Assembly: GCA_016789265.1 (NCBI GenBank)
Contig: JAEUQK010000027.1
Location: 62,001-126,000 of the forward strand
Origin: Blastocatellia bacterium
Lineage (GTDB): Bacteria > Acidobacteriota > Blastocatellia > Pyrinomonadales > Pyrinomonadaceae
Length of the DNA stretch: 64,000 nt
Direction: 5' to 3'
Part shown: piece after piece, positions 35,888 through 44,088 of the stretch
Layout of the letters: each line of letters begins with the position of its first letter
Numbering within the stretch: position 1 is the first letter of the stretch
Notes under the pieces: model-generated
Seen by the model: only the letters and a program-made list of their open reading frames with translations
Told to the model about the DNA's origin: nothing
The model's database searches: none
Position numbers and translations under genes: made by a program

Positions 35888-37408
35888 GTGGCTAATAAGG
35901 CATTGGTTATTGACGACGATCCGTTTACGCTCGATCTCTTTTTGTACGAACTTTCGTCTCAGGGATTTGAGGTCACGACCGCAAACAGCGGATCAGAGGG
36001 ACTCGAAATGCTGCGGGGGCAGGACTTCGATGTTGTCCTGACCGATCTGAATATGCCGGACATCAACGGCATTGAAATGGTTCGAAAGTCGCATGAGCTG
36101 CGTCCGAACACAGAAGTCATCGTTGTGACCGGGGACGATTCGACCGAGCGCGCTGTAGAGGCGATCCGCGAGCGGGCATTTGACTACATAGTCAAGCCGG
36201 TTGATTTCGGGAAACTATTCACAGTTGTCCGCAATGCGGTGGAACGCAAGCGACAGACGCTGATAAACGAGCGTCAAGCGGCCGAGATCAGACAGCTCCG
36301 AGATCGGCTTTCCAGCAAAACCTCGTTCGAAGGCATCATCGGCGGAGCCCGTTCGATGCAGAACATCTATGAGATCATCGAAAATGTCGCAGAGTCCGAT
36401 GCGAACATCTTGATCCTCGGCGAATCGGGAACAGGGAAAGAAGTTATTGCAAATGCGATCCACTACAAGTCACATCGGTCGAGAATGCCGTTCGTCAAAG
36501 TCAATTGTTCGGCATTGCCAAAGGATCTGATCGAATCTCAGCTCTTTGGACACGTAAAGGGGTCTTTCACGGGAGCAAACGCTGACAAGACCGGTTTCAT
36601 CGGTCAGGCTAATGGCGGCAGTCTGCTCCTTGACGAGATCGGAGAAATGCCGATAGATCTGCAGCCGAAACTCCTCCGCGTACTTCAGGAAAAAGTCTAT
36701 TATCGCGTCGGTAGCGACAAGCCTCAACAGGCCGATTTCAGACTCATTTGCGCTACTAACCGAGACCCATTTGAAGCGATCAAAGACGGCAATCTTCGCG
36801 AGGACCTATATTATCGCGTTAACACGATCGAGATCCGGATCCCGCCGCTTCGTGATCGAATGGAAGACGTCCCTATGCTTGCTGAACATTTCCTGCACGA
36901 GTATGGCGAAAAGTACGGGCGAAAAGGCCAGGAGTTTGCCCAGTCAGCATATGACCAAATGCTGAACTACACATGGCGGGGAAACGTCCGCGAACTCCAG
37001 CATTCGATCGAGCGCGCAGTTCTACTAAGCAAGGGCGATAAGATCGAGCGGCTCGATATTCCGAATTCTGCACCCGCAGTCGCAGTTGCCGCGGCAGCCG
37101 GCGGGAGTTCGACCACTAACGACATTCCTTCACCATCAACCTCTGCTGCAAATACCGTTTCATTACCGCGTTTGATGGGAAGCGAAGATCTGTTTTCGGA
37201 GGTCGGAAAGCTGATCGTCGATCGGTTGCCTGACCCTGTCGACGGCGAAACGCAGAATGACGTCTTTGACGGTATCGAAAGCGGGGTAGTATTGGCCGCG
37301 TTGGCTCGAACAAACGGGAACAAACAAGCTGCCGCTAATTTGTTGGGTTTGTATAGGCCCCGACTATATGGAATGATCAAACGGCATAAACTCGAAGGCA
37401 AGATCTAA
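35888..37408 (+). CDS. NtrC-family sigma-54-dependent response regulator
   Basis: 506 residues from GTG 35888, preferred over ATG 35855 because GGAGAAAG and GGAG precede it while the ATG has no ribosome site. Receiver with phospho-Asp53 in LTDLNMPD and Lys103 in VKP. AAA+ domain with Walker A GESGTGKE (178-185), GSFTGA (225-230, a variant of GAFTGA that keeps the key F-T-G-A loop), Walker B LLLDEIGE and arginine fingers in LREDLYYR. Then a Ser/Ala/Thr-rich linker and a Fis-type HTH (NKQAAANLLGLYRPRLYGMIKRH). It hydrolyses ATP to open sigma-54 promoters; three such promoters lie nearby. A strong terminator follows. Confidence 0.96.
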   Translation: MANKALVIDDDPFTLDLFLYELSSQGFEVTTANSGSEGLEMLRGQDFDVVLTDLNMPDINGIEMVRKSHELRPNTEVIVVTGDDSTERAVEAIRERAFDYIVKPVDFGKLFTVVRNAVERKRQTLINERQAAEIRQLRDRLSSKTSFEGIIGGARSMQNIYEIIENVAESDANILILGESGTGKEVIANAIHYKSHRSRMPFVKVNCSALPKDLIESQLFGHVKGSFTGANADKTGFIGQANGGSLLLDEIGEMPIDLQPKLLRVLQEKVYYRVGSDKPQQADFRLICATNRDPFEAIKDGNLREDLYYRVNTIEIRIPPLRDRMEDVPMLAEHFLHEYGEKYGRKGQEFAQSAYDQMLNYTWRGNVRELQHSIERAVLLSKGDKIERLDIPNSAPAVAVAAAAGGSSTTNDIPSPSTSAANTVSLPRLMGSEDLFSEVGKLIVDRLPDPVDGETQNDVFDGIESGVVLAALARTNGNKQAAANLLGLYRPRLYGMIKRHKLEGKI

Positions 37409-37410
37409 AA

Positions 37411-37440
37411 AAAAGAGCCCGCCGAAAGGCGGGCTTTTTT
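37411..37440 (+). terminator. Strong rho-independent terminator after the regulator
   Basis: AGCCCGCC (37416-37423), loop GAAA, GGCGGGCT (37428-37435), followed by T6; preceded by A-rich sequence, so it may also work on the minus strand. Confidence 0.95.
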
Positions 37441-37459
37441 CGTTGTGATCGTCTTGCAC

Positions 37460-37627
37460 CTATCGCGTATTTGCCGCACTCGGCACCTTTATTTCAACGT
37501 CGATGTCCTGCTTTTTCTTCGGACTAAGGAAGCCGCTGTAAAACATTGTCGCGGCGATGATCCCTACTATTATTATCATTGCTAATGCCCATATAAAGTT
37601 GCTTCCGGTTGAATTTTCTTCTGCCAT
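37460..37627 (-). CDS. Small single-pass membrane protein under sigma-54 control
   Basis: 55 residues from ATG 37627, fixed by GGGAGGAAA 5 nt upstream, the same site as the lmo0937-type gene. One hydrophobic helix (FIWALAMIIIVGIIAATMFYSGFL) with an acidic N-terminus and a basic KKKQ then polar C-tail. No known family. A perfect -24/-12 promoter lies about 48 nt upstream. It is likely inserted in the inner membrane. Confidence 0.82.
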   Translation of the reverse strand: MAEENSTGSNFIWALAMIIIVGIIAATMFYSGFLSPKKKQDIDVEIKVPSAANTR

Positions 37628-37674
37628 GATTTCCTCCCATGTATGCTCGTAATTGAATATCGAGAATTCGAAAA

Positions 37675-37690
37675 GCAAATAGAGTGCCAA
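37675..37690 (-). promoter_or_regulatory. Sigma-54 promoter of the 55-residue membrane protein
   Basis: Minus strand TTGGCACTCTATTTGC: TGGCAC, 5 nt, TTGC, a full core match. Predicted start near 37664, leader about 37 nt, nearly the same geometry as the promoter at 35423-35438. Confidence 0.85.
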
Positions 37691-37740
37691 TGTGCAGGAT
37701 ATCGAATGTTGTTATGTTTGAGCCAAATTCAGGTGGAGTT

Positions 37741-37768
37741 CCGTATCGTTCCGATACACAGATCTGTG
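37741..37768. promoter_or_regulatory. Palindromes upstream of the sigma-54 promoter, possible activator sites
   Basis: GTATCG-TTC-CGATAC (37743-37757) and CACAGATCTGTG (37757-37768) are adjacent perfect palindromes, 52-80 bp upstream of the -24 box. The first contains CCGTATCG, also present at 35511-35518. Confidence 0.35.
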
Positions 37769-37804
37769 CTTGAACTTTGAAGATCAAGCGGCGTCAAATA
37801 GTTC

Positions 37805-37833
37805 TTGTTTATCCGGTCGGTTCGAGTGATAAT
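37805..37833 (+). promoter_or_regulatory. Housekeeping-type promoter of the GlsB/YeaQ gene
   Basis: TTGTTT (37805-37810), 17-nt spacer, GATAAT (37828-37833). No -24/-12 element was found on this strand, so this gene probably does not share sigma-54 control. Confidence 0.55.
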
Positions 37834-37883
37834 TAGCCTACAGCAACGAATTTCTGACTTTTCAGTTTATTAAGGAGAAAACT

Positions 37884-38159
37884 ATGATCGGTTTTGTTTG
37901 GGAACTCATCGTTGGTTTGATCGTGGGTGTTTTGGCTCGGTTGCTATTGCCCGGAAAGGAAGCATTTCCTGCGGGAGCCCTTGGCTGGCTGTTAACGGCG
38001 GTCCTCGGCATTGGCGGCTCACTCCTTGGCGGCTTTATCGCCAGATCGTTGTGGGCCGGCGAGAATTATACTGCCGGATGGATAATGTCCATCCTTGGTG
38101 CGATCATTTTGCTGTTGATCGTTCGATTGATATTCGGCAAAGGCGGATCGGCTAGCTAA
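37884..38159 (+). CDS. GlsB/YeaQ/YmgE-family membrane stress protein
   Basis: 91 residues from ATG 37884 with AAGGAG 8 nt upstream. Three hydrophobic helices with the Gly-rich family pattern (GLIVGVLARLLLPGKE, then LGIGGSLLGGFIA, and GAIILLLIVRLIFG). Family members are small stress-induced inner-membrane proteins, formerly called transglycosylase-associated. It is divergent from the 55-residue sigma-54 gene and has its own terminator. Confidence 0.92.
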   Translation: MIGFVWELIVGLIVGVLARLLLPGKEAFPAGALGWLLTAVLGIGGSLLGGFIARSLWAGENYTAGWIMSILGAIILLLIVRLIFGKGGSAS

Positions 38160-38183
38160 ACTTCAATCTGTCATGTTTCTACG

Positions 38184-38213
38184 AGGCTGCCCAAACCATG
38201 TGGGCAGCCTTTA
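38184..38213 (+). terminator. Terminator after the GlsB/YeaQ gene
   Basis: AGGCTGCCCA (38184-38193) pairs perfectly with TGGGCAGCCT (38201-38210), 7-nt loop, then TTTAAT. It lies just before the convergent TMEM175 gene and can serve both. Confidence 0.85.
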
Positions 38214-38813
38214 ATCTTCGTTTCGGGTTTCGTGGTTGCCATAGACCGTTCGCTCTATTCGCCGATCCGGGATCAGCCAGATTATGGCTACGGCCACGTA
38301 TAGCGAGTCTGAGATCCATTGATTCAGGAAAGCCAGAGGAATTGCGGCAATGTAGCAGGCGATCGAGACCTTTCCTTTAAGGTCTTTTCCGACCGCTTGC
38401 GCAAGAGTGTCGTCATGCCCGCGGTGATGACGGACGATCAGGCCTTGCAGGATCGAATAGGCGATCGCGGAACATAGAAGCACGACACCATATAGTGCTG
38501 TTGGCAGGGCGGCGAAATGATTTTCACCCATCCAACCCGTGGCGAACGGTATCAATGACAACCAAAACAAAAGGTGCATGTTCGCCCAAAGGATGCCTCC
38601 ATTCACTTTCCGCGTGACCTGAAGCATGTGGTGGTGGTTATTCCAATAGATGCCGAGGTAAACAAAACTCAGTACATAGGAAAGGAAAATAGGTAAAAGG
38701 GGGCGAACGGCGTCGAGGTCCGTACCGTGGGGTATCTTCAGTTCAAGGACCATTATCGTCATGATTATGGCGATAACCGCATCGCTGAATGCTTCGAGCC
38801 TGTTTTTGTTCAT
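38211..38813 (-). CDS. TMEM175-family potassium-channel-like membrane protein
   Basis: 200 residues. The family signature R-x3-F-S-D opens the protein (NRLEAFSDAVIAIIMTIMVLEL). About six hydrophobic segments follow, with HHH in helix 3 and NQWISDSLY in the last part. Bacterial TMEM175 proteins form K+ channels from tetramers of such six-helix units. Its start overlaps the stop of the preceding gene (ATGA), indicating coupled translation. Confidence 0.92.
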   Translation of the reverse strand: MNKNRLEAFSDAVIAIIMTIMVLELKIPHGTDLDAVRPLLPIFLSYVLSFVYLGIYWNNHHHMLQVTRKVNGGILWANMHLLFWLSLIPFATGWMGENHFAALPTALYGVVLLCSAIAYSILQGLIVRHHRGHDDTLAQAVGKDLKGKVSIACYIAAIPLAFLNQWISDSLYVAVAIIWLIPDRRIERTVYGNHETRNED

Positions 38814-39235
38814 ACTCCGTTATGGGAGTGGGCGGCATTTGGCGGCAATTCCATTTTTATCAAGCCGTCAAATTGCACGTTGAATCCGACGCCTTTGACC
38901 GGAATCGCCATTTCTTCATCTGTTTTCGCTTCGCTATTTGCAATACCGACGCTGGCGAAATAGCATGATGCTCCGTGAGCATGTGCATGCTGCACAAGGG
39001 TATTGAATGCTTCCTGGCCTTCCTCAAATCGGCCTCTGGCGGGGTAAACGCCAGTTCGAACTACAAAGAACGCAAGCTCGCCGTCTTTGTGGGCGGTGAT
39101 CTGCGGTTCAGACGACCGATCAGCTTCGACATCTGCCGATTCGATCGCCCAGCCGTCTGCCTCAAGCTGCTTGCACACAATTTCGATCCCAAACGCAAAA
39201 ATGTCCGCTTCCGTCATTATTTCTCGGTTTTCCAT
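38810..39235 (-). CDS. Conserved-looking cytoplasmic protein of unknown function
   Basis: 141 residues; its TGA overlaps the TMEM175 ATG. A mixed alpha-beta protein with HKDGELAFFVVRTGVYPARGRFE, HAHAHGASCYFASVGIAN and a C-terminal HSH. The His-rich clusters could bind metal, but no family was recognised. Coupling to the channel suggests a related role. Confidence 0.75.
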   Translation of the reverse strand: MENREIMTEADIFAFGIEIVCKQLEADGWAIESADVEADRSSEPQITAHKDGELAFFVVRTGVYPARGRFEEGQEAFNTLVQHAHAHGASCYFASVGIANSEAKTDEEMAIPVKGVGFNVQFDGLIKMELPPNAAHSHNGV

Positions 39236-39336
39236 TTGTGAATATCGTATCGGCAGGTGGCGGGTTTTTCAAAAGCTGATGCAAACAGAAGTATAATAGA
39301 ATCATCCAACAATAACTGTAAGGAGGGTTGAACTGA

Positions 39337-39927
39337 ATGAATAAGAATATTTTGGTTGTGCCAATTCTGTTTTTGATCGCTGCTGCGGCCGCTTTGCCGG
39401 CCATTGCCCAATCGAGAGAAAATTATACGGGGACGATCGTCAGCTATGGTTTCGGCCGCAATACGCGAACGACCACAAGCACCTTCTCGCTGATCATCAA
39501 CAGCACAACGTCCGACGACGATGCTGACCGCCAGCTCGCCGTTTTGCAGGAAGGCGGTCAGGACGATCTACTGAATAATATTCGCAAGAATGATCTTGGG
39601 AGCTTTTCGGTCGGATCGCGTTTGGGGCGAACACTGAACAGCGTTCGCGTCGACACGGTGGATGGGAAAAAACGAATTCGTGCGATCTTTGAACGTTGGA
39701 TCAATATCAGCGAGATACGAGGCGGCTATCGATCGCGCGATTATCCATTTGGGTATGTGGAACTCTTCATTGATCCTGCCACTGGGAAAGGCGAAGGCAC
39801 TCTGATCGAGGCCGCTCAGATAAGATGGAAGCGGGACAAGAAGCTTAACGAATACGTCGTGGAGATAGAGAGTTTCGCGACTTACCCTTCGCGCCTTATG
39901 GGCGTGACACAGCGCAACAGACGGTAG
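39337..39927 (+). CDS. Secreted protein of unknown function
   Basis: 196 residues with a signal peptide (ALPAIA-QS). AAGGAGGG lies 9 nt before the ATG; TATAAT at 39292-39297 with a weak TTCAAA 18 nt upstream is a candidate promoter. The mature part is predicted beta-rich with several Arg-rich turns; no family seen. Confidence 0.78.
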   Translation: MNKNILVVPILFLIAAAAALPAIAQSRENYTGTIVSYGFGRNTRTTTSTFSLIINSTTSDDDADRQLAVLQEGGQDDLLNNIRKNDLGSFSVGSRLGRTLNSVRVDTVDGKKRIRAIFERWINISEIRGGYRSRDYPFGYVELFIDPATGKGEGTLIEAAQIRWKRDKKLNEYVVEIESFATYPSRLMGVTQRNRR

Positions 39928-39959
39928 CCGAACGCAGACATTCTTCACGGGCCGCATCT

Positions 39960-40367
39960 CTAATCGAGTGCGGCCATTTGCTTGTCCAATCGGCAGCCGT
40001 TAATTCGTTTTCTCCAATGCACTCCTTTTATCGATGTGAATAGGAGAACGACTTGATGGCTTGGGATACAGATCACATTTTCGAGGGGCTGCATATGTTC
40101 GGACCGCCGCTGAACGTTTGGAAACGGGAGATATATCAATCGCCGTATGGTCCGGAATCTCTGTCGTACCTGAGGCTCCATTTGAATATCGACGATAACC
40201 GGGCGAAGTAGGACAAACGGCAAAACGAGGCCTGCCGCCATCTGAATTAAGAGCAGGATTCCCAGTGTTCGTCCGGAGCTGCGTTCGTCCGACAAACCGC
40301 TTCTCCTCAGTTCTTGTTCTTGCTTGTCATATCGATTTACGGCTGACCGCAAAGATTGTTCCGACAT
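39960..40367 (-). pseudogene. Possible degraded membrane-protein gene
   Basis: The frame opens MSEQSLRSAVNRYDKQEQEL and contains one clear membrane helix (LGILLLIQMAAGLVLPFVLLRP), reminiscent of the first helix of DUF4386-type proteins. After that the sequence becomes Arg/Gln-rich and loses all hydrophobicity, whereas that family should continue with several more helices. There is no ribosome site. It is more likely a decayed N-terminal fragment than an intact gene. The flanking 39928-40444 region holds nothing else. Confidence 0.35.
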
Positions 40368-40444
40368 CGTTAAATAGAAAAGTAATGGTCAAATCTTGAA
40401 GACTCGCCCTACGTCAAGTATCCTGTCGCAAATAAGGAGAAAAT

Positions 40445-41332
40445 ATGGAACGCAAGACCGCTGACGAATATCCGCAGGAGTTATTGGACCTATTTCACGA
40501 ATATCAGCATGGTGATATGGACCGCCGAACTTTTATGAGAAGCATAGGCAAGTTTGCAGTCGGCGGACTTACGGCTGCCGCTATATTTGAGAGCTTGACC
40601 CCGAACTATGCGTGGGCCCAGACCGTTCCAAAGGACGATAAGACCTTGAAGCTGAGCTACGAGACCGTTGAATCTCCGCAGGGCAACGGCTCGATCAAGG
40701 GCTATCTTGCGAAACCGGCGAAAGGGAAGAAGTTCGCCTCGGTGATCGTGATCCATGAGAATCGCGGGCTAAATCCATATATCGAAGATGTCGCTCGTCG
40801 CCTTGCAAAGGCGGGCTACATGGCTTTTGCTCCTGATGGCCTTACTTCGGTCGGCGGATATCCCGGCGACGAGCAAAAAGGTGCTGCGGCTTTTCGAACG
40901 GTCGACGGCAAGAAAATGACTGAAGATTTTGTTGCGGCTGCTTTGTGGCTTAAGAAACGCTCGGACAGCACCGGCAAACTCGGAGCGGTTGGTTTCTGTT
41001 TCGGCGGCGGAATGGTAAATCAGCTTGCGGTACGTCTTGGCAAGGATCTAAACGCGGGTGTCGTATTCTACGGCCGTCAGGCGGGCGTTGCGGACGTTCC
41101 GAAGATCGAGGCTCCGTTGATGTTCAATTATGCGGGTAACGACCAGGGTGTGAATGCCGGTATTGCGGCCTATGAAAAGGCTTTGAGCGAAAACAAAAAG
41201 AAATTCGAATCGTTCACCTACGAAGGCAAGCAGCACGGTTTTCATAACGATACGACACCGCGTTTCGATGCCGAGGCCGCGAAACTTGCTTGGGAGAGGA
41301 CGCTAGACTTCTTTAAGAAGAACTTGAAATGA
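40445..41332 (+). CDS. Dienelactone hydrolase-family protein with Tat-type signal
   Basis: 295 residues; AAGGAG 7 nt before the ATG. A twin-arginine motif DRRTFMRS (R27-R28) with a following hydrophobic stretch (GGLTAAAIF) points to export through Tat. Alpha/beta hydrolase core: HENRGLNPYI, nucleophile elbow GFCFGGG with Cys185, Asp233 in GNDQGV and His264 in KQHGFH, the Cys-Asp-His triad of dienelactone hydrolases. Natural substrate unknown. Confidence 0.93.
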   Translation: MERKTADEYPQELLDLFHEYQHGDMDRRTFMRSIGKFAVGGLTAAAIFESLTPNYAWAQTVPKDDKTLKLSYETVESPQGNGSIKGYLAKPAKGKKFASVIVIHENRGLNPYIEDVARRLAKAGYMAFAPDGLTSVGGYPGDEQKGAAAFRTVDGKKMTEDFVAAALWLKKRSDSTGKLGAVGFCFGGGMVNQLAVRLGKDLNAGVVFYGRQAGVADVPKIEAPLMFNYAGNDQGVNAGIAAYEKALSENKKKFESFTYEGKQHGFHNDTTPRFDAEAAKLAWERTLDFFKKNLK

Positions 41333-41401
41333 AATATGTCCTGTGTCGAAGTTGTTCTACGTCTGACAAATTGGTCTGAGACCATTTTGGAGACAATTTC
41401 G

Positions 41402-41896
41402 ATGCGTAGCGACAAATTAAAATACGGCGTGATACTTTTGGTCGCGTTTGGTTCGACAATGGCCGTGCATGCCCAGAAAATAAGGGCCGTTCGCGACCCT
41501 GATTCGGCCAAGATACTTTCGATAAAAGAGGCACGCGACCTTCCGGAAGGCGACATTGCCGAGACATTAGAAAGGGACGGCCGCGGCAGATCGACTCTGG
41601 CCGAGAGTCCGGATCAGATCCACCAGACGTTTGTCTATTGTGTCCCATCGGGGTCGAAAGATGTATCTTCATGCGTGCGCAGGGTTTTTTTCACGGATCT
41701 GGGAACCGATATTACCTACGAGATCACGGGCGAAGAACTGTTCATCGAAGCGAATCGGATCGTCGACAACCTTAAATGGATCGACAACCGCACACTAAGT
41801 TACGAGCGATGGACGGGACCGCATTTTGGACATCGCTATGTCGTCGATATAAAACAAATGAGGCAAATCGGAGCATTCATCCTGTCCGATCAGTAG
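41402..41896 (+). CDS. Secreted protein of unknown function
   Basis: 164 residues from ATG 41402, with GGAG 10 nt upstream; an upstream start at 41336 is not supported by a signal peptide. Signal peptide (MAVHA-QK). Two Cys (VYCVPSG, SSCVRR) may form a disulfide. Basic residues are frequent. Possibly co-transcribed with the hydrolase 69 nt upstream. Confidence 0.75.
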   Translation: MRSDKLKYGVILLVAFGSTMAVHAQKIRAVRDPDSAKILSIKEARDLPEGDIAETLERDGRGRSTLAESPDQIHQTFVYCVPSGSKDVSSCVRRVFFTDLGTDITYEITGEELFIEANRIVDNLKWIDNRTLSYERWTGPHFGHRYVVDIKQMRQIGAFILSDQ

Positions 41897-41945
41897 ATCT
41901 AAAAGGAGTTGGATCTTACGGTGCGATCCAGGCAGGCTTGCGAAT

Positions 41946-41953
41946 GGTATAAT
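41946..41953 (+). promoter_or_regulatory. Extended -10 promoter
   Basis: TGGTATAAT (TG-N-TATAAT, ending 41953) with no recognisable -35. It lies only 9 nt before ATG 41963, so the RNA would start within about 2-4 nt of the start codon. Confidence 0.5.
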
Positions 41954-41962
41954 GGAACCACA

Positions 41963-42367
41963 ATGAAAAGACCACTTCTAACTACAATTTTTGTTTTCGT
42001 TCTGGTGCTTGTTTTTGCCGATGGAGTCTTGGCTCAGAAATCGGTCGAAGGTGAATGGGATGCTGTTTTTAACACGCCCGGCGGTCCGCGGCCGTTCAAG
42101 CTGGTCTTAAAGGTCGATGGCGAAAAGCTTACCGGCACCGCAAAGCGCGCGAACGGCGATGTTCCGGTGTCAGGCACCCTCAAGGGAAACGACATCATGT
42201 TTGCCTACACGATCAGCTATAACGGCAACGACGTCACGCTGACGTACTCGGGCAAGGTCAACGGCGACACGATGAGCGGAAATGTTTCCTTCAACGACAC
42301 TGCAGGTGACGAATGGAGTGCTAAACGAGCCACATCTGCCGAAAAGCCAAAGTCGGACAAACCGTGA
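41963..42367 (+). CDS. Small secreted beta-barrel-like protein
   Basis: 134 residues from ATG 41963. Signal peptide (DGVLA-QK). The mature part has repeated strands with GEWDAVFNTPGGPRPFKLVLKVDGEKLTGTAKR, a pattern common in small lipocalin-like or calycin-like secreted proteins of soil bacteria. A Lys-rich tail ends it. A GTG further upstream (41909) would break the signal peptide. No ribosome site was found before the ATG. Confidence 0.78.
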   Translation: MKRPLLTTIFVFVLVLVFADGVLAQKSVEGEWDAVFNTPGGPRPFKLVLKVDGEKLTGTAKRANGDVPVSGTLKGNDIMFAYTISYNGNDVTLTYSGKVNGDTMSGNVSFNDTAGDEWSAKRATSAEKPKSDKP

Positions 42368-42573
42368 CGCCCGAATTTGAACTGCTGATGAATGACCCGG
42401 ATCTCGAATCAATACGTGGTCCGGGCAATACCCTCATTTTCGTCGACGGCGATCAATACTGCTGTGTCGGCCCCGAATTCGTCTCCATCGAAGAAAGCCA
42501 ATGCTACGCTTTCGGCTCAACGAAAGACGAAGCGATCGCGAATTACGCCGCTAAGTTTGGCGGGCGCGGCTAA
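42364..42573 (+). CDS. Small acidic protein of unknown function
   Basis: 69 residues from GTG 42364, which overlaps the stop of the previous gene (GTGA). Acidic, with two adjacent Cys (YCCVGP) and a later Cys. Ends overlapping the convergent membrane gene by 4 nt. Could also start at ATG 42388. Confidence 0.6.
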   Translation: MTPEFELLMNDPDLESIRGPGNTLIFVDGDQYCCVGPEFVSIEESQCYAFGSTKDEAIANYAAKFGGRG

Positions 42574-42974
42574 ATAGGCGTCGGGCTCATGCGTTTTCGG
42601 AGTAGGATCAAGGCCATATAGATCCCGAGCACGATGTCTATAGACATACAAAACATCGGCCACCACGTTGGGAGTCCCGGATTCTCGATGAACAAGTGGT
42701 GAAAAATGTCCATGACACCGTGGCCGATAATGCCGGCAGCGACTAGCCAGAGATTTGCTCTGAATCCGACAGCTGCGATCACGACAAACACCGCTGCGAC
42801 GATCGACTCGTTTACCAGAGCCGTGTTCGAGCCTCCCAATACGGCATAGAGGCAATAATACGACGCAATAACGATCAAGGCCACAGGGTAAAGGGCTCTG
42901 TCACGGTCGAGTCCGACGAGAGTCGCGAAAATTCCGATACCAATACCTAAGACTGCTCCGACCGTGTATTCCAT
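42570..42974 (-). CDS. Multi-pass membrane protein (DUF6010-like)
   Basis: 134 residues, four to five hydrophobic helices. The segment IIGHGVMDIFHHLF with His pairs in a helix resembles the DUF6010 pattern. It starts directly after the stop of the gene before it on the minus strand. Function unknown. Confidence 0.72.
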   Translation of the reverse strand: MEYTVGAVLGIGIGIFATLVGLDRDRALYPVALIVIASYYCLYAVLGGSNTALVNESIVAAVFVVIAAVGFRANLWLVAAGIIGHGVMDIFHHLFIENPGLPTWWPMFCMSIDIVLGIYMALILLRKRMSPTPI

Positions 42975-43514
42975 TTATCCTTCCTCCGAATATTCATCTG
43001 TGACTTCAACCGGCTCTAGCCGCTGTGGCTTCAGAACCAGCCGAACGAATTGGAAGATCGCACCGATCATGAGAGCCAGGATCGCCCCGAAATATGGCCA
43101 GAAAGCAGATCCGAACCCAGCATTCCATACCTGAAGCAGGCAGATCGCGATCAGTATCAAAAAGAGTGAGTAGCTCGTGAATGGACCGCTTCCTGCCGAG
43201 CTCAGAGCCCCGGGAGCGAAACCTCTCAGCCTTTGTATGATCATCACCGCGTACGGCATCAAACCGATCGGCGCAAATCCGCTCAATATTCGCCAACCTG
43301 CGACCGGGTGAGGCCCAGTCGCAAGGAAAAATATGCCTGCCAAACTGAAAGTGAAGGGCAGTATCGAGTTCAGGAGCAGCAGCCGAAGCCAAAACTGCAC
43401 GATCTCACGCCGCTCATGCAGAGACTGGTTTCGATAGGCGGCAACGATCCCGGCAAAACCCGCGATGGCGAGAGATATTTGTGCGGTAGCAATGAAGTAT
43501 CTGTCCGGTTCCAT
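42975..43514 (-). CDS. Multi-pass membrane protein of unknown function
   Basis: 179 residues with five likely helices, opening with MEPDRYFIATAQISLAIAGFAG. Second gene of a three-gene minus-strand membrane cluster (43958 to 42570) with gaps of 15 and 0 nt, so probably one operon. Confidence 0.75.
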   Translation of the reverse strand: MEPDRYFIATAQISLAIAGFAGIVAAYRNQSLHERREIVQFWLRLLLLNSILPFTFSLAGIFFLATGPHPVAGWRILSGFAPIGLMPYAVMIIQRLRGFAPGALSSAGSGPFTSYSLFLILIAICLLQVWNAGFGSAFWPYFGAILALMIGAIFQFVRLVLKPQRLEPVEVTDEYSEEG

Positions 43515-43529
43515 GATCTTAACGCTGCT

Positions 43530-43958
43530 CTAGCTTTGTCCGAGGAACTGCGTCGAGATAAATCCCCAAACGATGATCGCAAGTCCAGTGATCTCGCCGA
43601 CGGTCAGCATGTACACATACCAGGTGGTTCGAAAGTCACGGTGGCGAAACAGATTGTCGGTCTTGTTCATCATACCCGTGACGAAATACCCGACGATCGT
43701 AATGCTCAAGAAAACAAGGATCGAACCCATGGCCACAAGCTGTACGCCCTCGGAATACGGGCTGTATTCCAGCAGCTTTGCGATCACCAACATCGCGAAA
43801 CTGTAAAGAAACGCTGCTCGGTGCGCGATGTCGATATAAGCGGGAGCCATGTGGTCGGCACTCTTCAACATCCGTCGATGTTTGACTATTCCGACAAGCA
43901 TTCCGGCAAGAAGGAAGAGCCCGGACGATAAGAGACTGATCTTTATAGCAAGGTTCAT
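43530..43958 (-). CDS. Multi-pass membrane protein of unknown function
   Basis: 142 residues with four hydrophobic helices (VGIVKHRRMLKSADHMAPAYIDIAHR loop after the first). First gene of the three-gene membrane cluster. No motif suggests a transport or enzymatic role. Confidence 0.75.
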   Translation of the reverse strand: MNLAIKISLLSSGLFLLAGMLVGIVKHRRMLKSADHMAPAYIDIAHRAAFLYSFAMLVIAKLLEYSPYSEGVQLVAMGSILVFLSITIVGYFVTGMMNKTDNLFRHRDFRTTWYVYMLTVGEITGLAIIVWGFISTQFLGQS

Positions 43959-44088
43959 AATAGCTCTGATATTTATTGTTAAGTAAAAAGTCTTCTATTT
44001 GGGTGCAGAGTCAATTTCTTTCGACTTTTGACGATCGATGATCTCTCCATCATCGATCTGCACGTAATTGCCGGCTCACCGACGTCAT

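Noticed and set aside
44000..44075. Minus-strand peptide NYVQIDDGEIIDRQKSKE
   Set aside because: Gene-like composition but preceded by a stop in frame and without a start; probably a tail remnant.
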